In this document: positions 57,665-64,000 of the stretch, piece by piece | How the letters are laid out: each line of letters starts with the position of its first letter | Position numbering within the stretch: position 1 is the stretch's first letter | DNA from: Turnera subulata | Taxonomy: Eukaryota > Streptophyta > Magnoliopsida > Malpighiales > Passifloraceae | Direction of reading: 5' to 3' | DNA: 64,000 nucleotides | Assembly (NCBI GenBank): GCA_028386065.3 | Contig: JAKUCV010005692.1 | Coordinates: forward strand, 124,001 to 188,000 | Notes under the pieces: generated by a model | The model's database searches: none | What the model saw: the letters and a program-made list of their open reading frames with translations, nothing else | What the model was told of the DNA's origin: nothing | Made by a program: the position numbers and the translations under genes

Positions 57665-59374
57665 TGTTAGTGTAATATGCCCAAAAGCCAATCAATGGAT
57701 GGTTGTTTGTAGTCATGTATATACATTAAGGTTATTCCAATAAATATGATTATGGATAATCGCTTGCACATATTTATAACCCTAGAATACTTTGTATTCT
57801 TAAAATGTCCCTAGTCGATTATTATTATAGATGGGTTGTAATAATAAATTAAGACTAGCGTATGTTGAGAATTATATGAGATATGAATTCTACATATGGG
57901 TACAAGTTAGGGAACTTGTGGACTGGACTGACCCACATAAGAACCCCTACATGGAACGTTATATGATAGTCATTAGTGGTTCTTTTATATGTATTGTCCT
58001 TAGACCTGAGATCATCAAGGTTCCCAACATATGAGTCGTATACTTTGATATTATTTCTAGTCATCCGTAACTGGGTGTACTTAAGGGTAATCGTTGGGTA
58101 TATGATCTATGTGTAGTGGGTTTTGATTGATCAAGACGGGATTCGTCCGACCCATATAACGGGTATATTATCAGATGGGCTTCTTGATAGAGTTGAACTG
58201 TTAAATGCATGGCCATGCTCGGATTATATGATATGGTGATATCATTAGGATCCGTTTTACACAGTTAACTCGGGGATCAAGAAACTAAGAATAAACATAT
58301 ACGAGATTGACGTTTTCCATGTCTCGGTTTAATCTTGACAATGGAACGAAAGGACGATGACATGTTTCGAGGCATATAGAATCAGTACTGATCCTGTCGT
58401 TCGGGTAGCAATGATGTGTTGCTAGATGTCGCTCTTTGCTTATAATTGTGAAATGAGATTTTACAATTATTTTCGGACGTTACAAATGCCTACAGGGTCA
58501 CACACATAGAACCGTTGATTCGAGCTTATGGTTGAACCGTGGTTGGACCATGGTTGGAACGGGTGTGGTTGGACCATGGTTGGACCAGGTCGTTTGGGTT
58601 GGTTTGGTTCCCTAGTTACCAGAATTATTGAACCTGAACTATTACTCAAAAACGACGAAATTGATGTGTCATTATTATATATATAGTGATATGTATGATT
58701 AAAGTGTAGTTAGTGGAAACATGATCATGTAGATGATTGTGACTAAAGTATAGGTAATGGAAACTCAATCATACATATTGACATATGAGAATATATATAT
58801 GTGTGATCAGGTTGGCTATTTCTATACGAACTAACGTTGAAGATATATATGTTGATATATATGATTGAGTTAGTGAGACATGATCATGTTGATGATTGTG
58901 ACTAAAGTATAGATAATGAAAAACACAATCATGCATGATAAAATGTATGTGTGATTAGGTTAACCATTTCAATATATAAACTAACGTTGATACATATATG
59001 ATATGTATGTGAAAGAAAGTGGTTAATGAGATTAACACACAAAAGAATACACACTTCATTCTTGAGAAAGAAACACATCAAACACTAGTCTCTTGCTCTC
59101 GGAGATTCTGTAGTTAGCACTGCGGTACGAGAGTTCTCGGGTTAGTAATCGTGTGACGATTGCTAGCGGTCATCGACGGTTCGTGTGGATACCGTAGAGG
59201 AGTCGGATTTCTGTCCGGTTCTTGCTGATTCGGATCATCAGTTGAGTGAAAGATCTCAACCTAACCAGGTACGAATTTTTGTTATTCTGTTTACCCCGTT
59301 TCACATGGATCCTCCATTAGTTCCGGGTTTTTCGCTGCGCATATTGTCTCTTTTTGCATACCCGGTTACTTACA
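57665..59374 (+). repeat. Copia A 3' LTR
   Basis: 1710 bases, TGTTAGTGTAATATGCCC to ggttacttaca. It retains the original LTR start that the 5' copy lost. Confidence 0.9.
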
Positions 59375-59520
59375 GTTCACACATTATCCATCTTCTCATC
59401 TTGTGGGTTTTCCACATTATTACTCTTAGCACCATAAGTGTTGTTTGTAACTGTCAAAATATTTATGGTGAATGAACAGTATGACTGACCCTATATAAGT
59501 GTTTCATCATGATGCAGGGA
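59375..59520. other. host flank between Copia A and a Gypsy LTR
   Basis: Starts with the second GTTCA. Contains ctatataagtg (about 59492), a TATA-like word, but no gene follows. Confidence 0.4.
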
Positions 59521-59654
59521 TGTAATGCCCCGATTTTTCATAATTTTATTTATGGAAAATTTTAAAATTTTAATCCCAATTTTATCCTTGTGGATGTTTT
59601 GAGTTTATGTTCCAAGGAATTATTTATTTTTATCTCTTTAATGATGGTTTCAAT
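59521..59654 (+). repeat. Gypsy LTR start (about 134 bases), cut by Copia C
   Basis: TGTAATGCCCCGATTTTTC, then an AT-rich stretch similar in layout to the first 130 bases of Gypsy 1 (TGTAACGCCCCGA, then tcccaattttatccttgtgg). It is interrupted by TGTTAGTG of Copia C. The rest of this LTR is not identified downstream. Confidence 0.55.
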
Positions 59655-61267
59655 TGTTAGTGTAATATGCCCAAAAGTCAATCAATGGATGTATATTTTG
59701 AGTCATGTATACACATTAAGGTTATTCCAATAAGTATCGTTTATGAGATAAACGCTTGCACATACTTATAACCCTAGAATATTTCATATTCTTAAATTGT
59801 CCCTAGTCGATTATTATTATGGATGGGTTGTAATAATAATACGGGTACAAGTTAGAGAACTTGTGGACTGGACCGACCCACATAAGAACGCTACATGGAA
59901 CGTTATATGTTTTGTCGATAGCGGTTCTTATAATGTATTGTCCTTTGACCTGTGATCATCAAGGTTCCCAACATGTGAGTCATATGGTTTGGTATTATTC
60001 CTGGTCATCCGTAACTGGATAGACATAATGGTAATCATTGGGTATATGATGAGTGTGTAGTGGGTTTTGTATGATCCAGAGGGGATTCGTCCAACCCATA
60101 TAACGGGTATATTATCGGAGTGTTTCTTGATAGAGTAGAACCGTAAATGCATGGCCATGCTCGGATAATGATATATGATATCATTGGTATCCGTTTTACC
60201 GGTTAACTCGAGGATCAAGAAACCGAGATTAAACATATACGAGATTGACATATTCCATGTCTCGTGTTTCATCTTGATAATGGGACGAAGGGACGATGAC
60301 ATGTTCCGAGGCACGTGGAATCAGTATTGATCTTGTCGTTCGGGTGGCAATGATGTGTTGCTAGACCCCGCTCTTTGCTTATAATTGTAAAAAGAGATTT
60401 TACGATTACTGCCGGACGTACAAGTGCCTACAGGGTCACACACATACAGCCGTTGATTCAAGCAGGTGGTTGAACCGTGGCTGGACCATGGTTGAACCAA
60501 GCTGTGGTTGGACCGTGGTTAGACCGTGGTTGGACCAGGGTCGTTTTGGGCTGGTTTGGTTCAATTATTGTCAGCATAACTAAGCCAAACTAGTGCTGTG
60601 ATGAGTTGGTGTGTTTTGTGCATTAGCGGGTAACATGATTATGTGGAGACGTAATCATATTGCTTAATGGACCACCATGTTGGCCATTAAACCACTATTT
60701 TATGTCATTTGATGGGGTTGAGTGATCTGATCACTATTGCATCATCTTCCTCACTTGAGAGAGTTTTTCAGAGCTTGAGAAGTGTTCTTGAGAGGTCTGA
60801 AAAAATTGAGAGCAAAAACACACATATCTTCTTTGTGAAAGAAGAGTCTAAACACCACACACAACTCCCGTTTCCTGTTGCTAGCACACCAGTTCGGGAG
60901 AGCTCGGGTTGAAGATCGTGAGACGTTCTTCTACCGGTTACAACGGTTCGTGTGGATACCGTAGAGGGGCGAGGCCTTTGTCTGGCTCTAGCTTATTCGG
61001 TTCTACAGTTGGGTGAAAGACCTCAACCGAACAAGGTATGTAAAAATTGTTATTCGGTTTAGCTCCCTTCACATGGATCCTCCATGTGTATCCGGTATTT
61101 CCGCTGCGCATACATGTTGTATTTTGTGCTTTTGATTGTCAATTGTATGAACCGGATACTTACAGTGGTAGCGGAGCTTCTTGTGAAGTCCTAAACCGAA
61201 ATTTGTGTGTTCATATGTTATATGTGATATAGCTTGAACATGCTAGGCATATGTGATATGTTGTTTT
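59655..61267 (+). mobile_element. Copia C: LTR plus primer binding site and short leader
   Basis: LTR 59655-61164 (1510 bases, TGTTAGTG...ACTTACA), then gtggtagcggagcttc and about 100 bases of leader with catatgtgatat words. No gag, pol or second LTR. TCAAT precedes the LTR (59650-59654) and recurs at 61267-61271, but an element should end in an LTR, so the second TCAAT may be chance or mark a deletion. Confidence 0.75.
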
Positions 61268-62496
61268 CAATTACATAACGATTCCAAGAATGGTATTTAA
61301 GGAAACTATATTTTAATACAGCACTTGCACATCCCAAGAACACACTCCATTAAATATGAATCTTTATCTACCTTGACTTCTAGTGGTTAGTTTTGGACCA
61401 GCTCCAAAAGCCAGAATCAAAAATTCCTAGTATATTAAATGTTCCAGAAACGCTGCCCATCATGTCTTTAGTGCCAAAGTGCAGTACAACATCCAAACTC
61501 AAATTCAAAATTCCAGCAAGTACTTTAGGCTAGAAACTTCCAACTGGATATTTACTCCATAGTTTAAGGCGCATAGAACTTAAATATGAAATCATAGGTG
61601 CTTTATAGCTATTGAAAATTTAATGGAAAACTAATCACTGCCGTATAACACCAAACCCAAGGCCTGAATTCACACATAAGTCACCAAAATCCAAGAACCT
61701 AAATTCAAACACATACTACCCGAAAAAAAACATTCAAACACGGAAAGCAGCAGCGATAACTCAGAGTTACCAAAACACTCAACTCAAGCCTAAATTAATT
61801 TAGGATTCACAAGCCAGGACGTTGGAGCACTTACTGAAAATTATGAAGCCGCCCTGTCTAATCTGAATATTGAACAAAAACCAAACTATGCCTGAATCCT
61901 CACTGCCAGAACAGCGCCGCGCCGGCAACACCAACAGCTCTGCCACCGCGCTCAACACCATCTGCAACCTCGTCAACACCTCACACTGCCGGAATCCTCA
62001 AACCCGACCACCAGCTCGCCACTGCCCGACAGCCATGCATACCCTACAGCCGTCGGCCACCAAACACAAGCAAAACCCACCCGTCGCCATGAGCAGAAAA
62101 CAACGAACCCAAACACACACCGAATCAAATCGGTTAGTCCACACAACAGCCCCCATTTAATATATCGGCCCCCAAAATCAAAAAGGAAGAGGAAGAAGGA
62201 ACAGGGAAAACGGAGAGGCTTACCAGCAACAAGCAACGGCGGGGGGGTGCACTCGAGTCTAGCCCTCGAGCTCTCCTCGTCAACACCAGCGCCCGGCACC
62301 ACAACTCTCCAAGCCCTCCCCTTTGTCCCGATAACGACGGTAGTGAAGAGGGAAGCAGCAGCTATGGCGGCAGCATTCTTCGATGGCGAGAGGGAGACAA
62401 GTCGGTGAGGACGGCGGTGAGAGAGCAAGGAGGTGATGATGGTGAATCGGCAAAAGAAGAAAAGAGATTAAGAGAGGAGAAGAAAAGGAATACAGG

Positions 62497-62498
<2 letters not shown>

Positions 62499-62546
<48 letters not shown>
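62499..62546 (+). repeat. poly-C tract, 48 bases
   Basis: Uninterrupted C run. Lengths of such tracts are often unreliable in assemblies, and the run could join two imperfectly resolved ends. Confidence 0.95.
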
Positions 62547-62548
<2 letters not shown>

Positions 62549-62703
62549 CCGTTTAACCTACAATTTGAAGGAGAAGGATTCGGGAGCAAACATGGGAGAG
62601 AGGGAGAATGGGGTGAACGGCGGAAGAGAAGAAACCAAAAAGAAAGAGAAGGGAAAACGAAAAAGCAAAGAAAAGAGGAAGGGGTTAGGGTTGCCGGCCT
62701 AGA

Positions 62704-62725
62704 CCCAAAACGACGTCGTTTTGGG
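62704..62725. promoter_or_regulatory. 22-base perfect palindrome centred on GACGTC
   Basis: cccaaaacgac joined to its complement. A second, imperfect one (caaaacgacgtagttttg) lies at 62821-62838. GACGTC/ACGT cores are bZIP-type sites. Related sites occur in both Gypsy 1 LTRs (9022-9039 and 12552-12569). Confidence 0.5.
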
Positions 62726-63064
62726 CTAAGACGCGGTCAACTCCTCCCCTAGTCAACACGTGAATAGTAGGGTTAGGTTTTTATTTTGTTTATTTTTTCT
62801 TTTTCTTCCTTACTCTAATTCAAAACGACGTAGTTTTGAGTGAAACTACGACAAACCCCATATTTCACCCCGGAACTCCAATTGTTCCCGAACAAGGATC
62901 GATTCTAAAAGTGAAAATAATATTTTCAAAGTGAATCAATTAATTATATCAATAATTTCTTAACCAAAGACTCCCGGAAACTCCGCAAGGGTAAAAATGG
63001 AAATTAAATACCGAAAATTTCGAAAATTCCGGAAAAATCAATTAACGAAATTCGGGGCGTTACA

Positions 63065-64000
63065 GTTCTACCCCACTTAACAAAATTTCGTCCTCGAAAT
63101 TTCAAGAGAAGTCAAGCAACCAAGTGCTTAGCTGACACAGACAAGTGTCACCCGGTATGAAAATACCGTCGGCCAAACCACCAAGTAGAACCATCATGCC
63201 CATCAAATACATTTCCAAGCAAGAACTCCAATATACCCAAGTCAATCATCGACTTAGTCTAACATGATCAATAGATCATAAGATCAAAGCTCTAAACAAA
63301 GAATCTTATCCAATCATAATCAACAAAATTGATACTAGAACCCATAAACCGTTTCATTTACCATCAATCAACCAAAAATATGACCAATCTTTTAATCCAT
63401 TACACATATCCTCTAACACAGAACCACAAGTTGTTACCTAAATAACAAGATCATCACTCCCACCGTGAATACCTCATGTCCAAAAAAACAAATCCATAAT
63501 CTATGTAATGTTCCGAATCTCAAAGTATTTCCTTTACCATACACCAATAATGCCATCATAATATAATCTCCGAAACATACCTTAAGAACTAGAACTCGAT
63601 CACTACCGAACCATCACAATTTTAATTCTATACCTTAGATTCCTCAAGGCTCAAACATCCTTGCATAACTCATACCGATAGGTCTATCGCCCAAGCCACA
63701 CTTAATATGAACATCAAAGTTTCTTTAATGAAAATCTTAAATCATCAATGTATATTTCAAGACGTAACTTAACAACCTAGCAACTAAATCACAGTACCCG
63801 AGATCACCTCAAAAGAACCAACCTCAATATGAACATACTATCAGCATTCCCTTCCAACACATGGACTATATCCTCAATAGAAATTCATGATCAAAACCTT
63901 TTCATCACAATCACCATTAATATCTCAAATCCCAACAAAAACAAAAACCTCAAGTATCATTAATTTTAACTTTCCCCCGGATATACTACTAGATCAACCT
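63065..64000 (-). mobile_element. Gypsy D internal 3' non-coding region and polypurine tract
   Basis: On the minus strand it ends cgaggacgaaattttgttaa and gtggggtagaac next to the LTR. 63400-63690 is closely related to 11600-11850 of Gypsy 1 (gagttatgcaag, ttgaggaatctaag, ggtattcacg, gtgggagtgatgatcttgtta), so Gypsy D belongs to the same family. It continues beyond the window; no pol sequence is reached in these 936 bases. Confidence 0.75.

Larger units (their letters stand above)
50819..59374 (+). mobile_element. Copia A: full-length Ty1/Copia LTR retrotransposon with broken genes
   Basis: 5' LTR 50819-52591, primer binding site from 52593, leader, gag-pol 53703-57593, purine tract (gcaagtgggagat), 3' LTR 57665-59374, and GTTCA duplications. 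Structurally complete at 8.6 kb, but the coding region has about six stops or frame changes. Same family as Copia B and C. The LTRs differ by scattered substitutions plus a rearranged start of the 5' LTR. Confidence 0.92.
61272..63064 (-). repeat. Gypsy D LTR (5' part of the LTR as read on the minus strand)
   Basis: On the minus strand it starts TGTAACGCCCCGAATTTCG at 63064 and runs leftwards for about 1.8 kb before the Copia C remnant. It has GC-rich leader sequence (61870-62440), a 48-base C run, and the 22-base palindrome at 62704-62725. The frames at 61870-62160, 61973-62428 and 62405-62752 are compositional. The LTR end (GTTTCA-type) is not seen. Confidence 0.65.

Noticed and set aside
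61267..61271. TCAAT as a proven target duplication of Copia C
   Set aside because: Only five bases match and the element would lack its 3' LTR; chance or a deletion joint is as likely.
62405..62752. Reading frames with poly-Pro or poly-Gly in the Gypsy D LTR
   Set aside because: They are created by the 48-base C run and a GC-rich leader, overlap on both strands, and show no domain.

Overview
The window is repeat-dense nuclear DNA of a flowering plant, probably a eudicot. The evidence is plant-type CACTA (TNP2), MULE, Helitron, Ty3/Gypsy chromovirus-like and Ty1/Copia elements, canonical GT-AG introns, AT-rich intergenic sequence, and no prokaryotic operon logic or CRISPR. No intact host housekeeping gene is visible. 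The only host-gene candidate is a short F-box-like first exon near 50.5-50.8 kb. I found no rRNA and no confident tRNA gene. The species cannot be named from the sequence.

Layout, left to right. 1-1173: minus-strand Gypsy-type LTR fragment with two tRNA-promoter-like box pairs. 1174-~18675: a large minus-strand Helitron with a HUH Rep domain (15.4-17.7 kb), a Pif1-type helicase (6.66-8.69 kb), a long 3' tail with coiled-coil gene fragments, and a terminal hairpin ending in CTAG. A Gypsy element (8698-15410, target duplication ACCTA) interrupts its Rep-helicase gene. 18676-20448: non-coding flank. 20449-48947: a CACTA element (matching 13-base CACTACTAGAAAA termini, TTA target duplication) with TNP2 and TNPA-like genes. 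Its left part holds Gypsy and LINE remnants and an inverted duplication. Its right subterminal region is split by a MULE (33921-48551, 10-base target duplication with one mismatch). The MULE transposase gene is itself split by a Copia element, called B here (36839-43657, GGGTC duplication). 48951-50813: host DNA with the F-box-like exon. 50819-59374: Copia A, with both LTRs and a GTTCA duplication. 59521-64000: a Gypsy LTR start, a Copia C LTR plus leader, and the 3' part of a minus-strand Gypsy D.

Almost every transposon protein carries stops, frameshifts or deletions. The notable exception is an uninterrupted 168-residue GRF-type zinc-finger protein (47486-47992, minus strand), encoded inside the MULE and convergent with its broken transposase. 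That is the geometry of mudrA/mudrB in maize MuDR, and I consider it the most interesting feature. Others are a 52-base palindrome-bearing repeat array in the Copia B leader that is almost absent from its relative Copia A, two elements whose 5' LTR lost its 3' end by deletion, and a hairpin-forming inverted duplication. Insertion order inferred from nesting: CACTA, then MULE, then Copia B; and independently Helitron, then Gypsy 1. Boundaries were read by eye from matching ends and target duplications; percentages of identity were not calculated.
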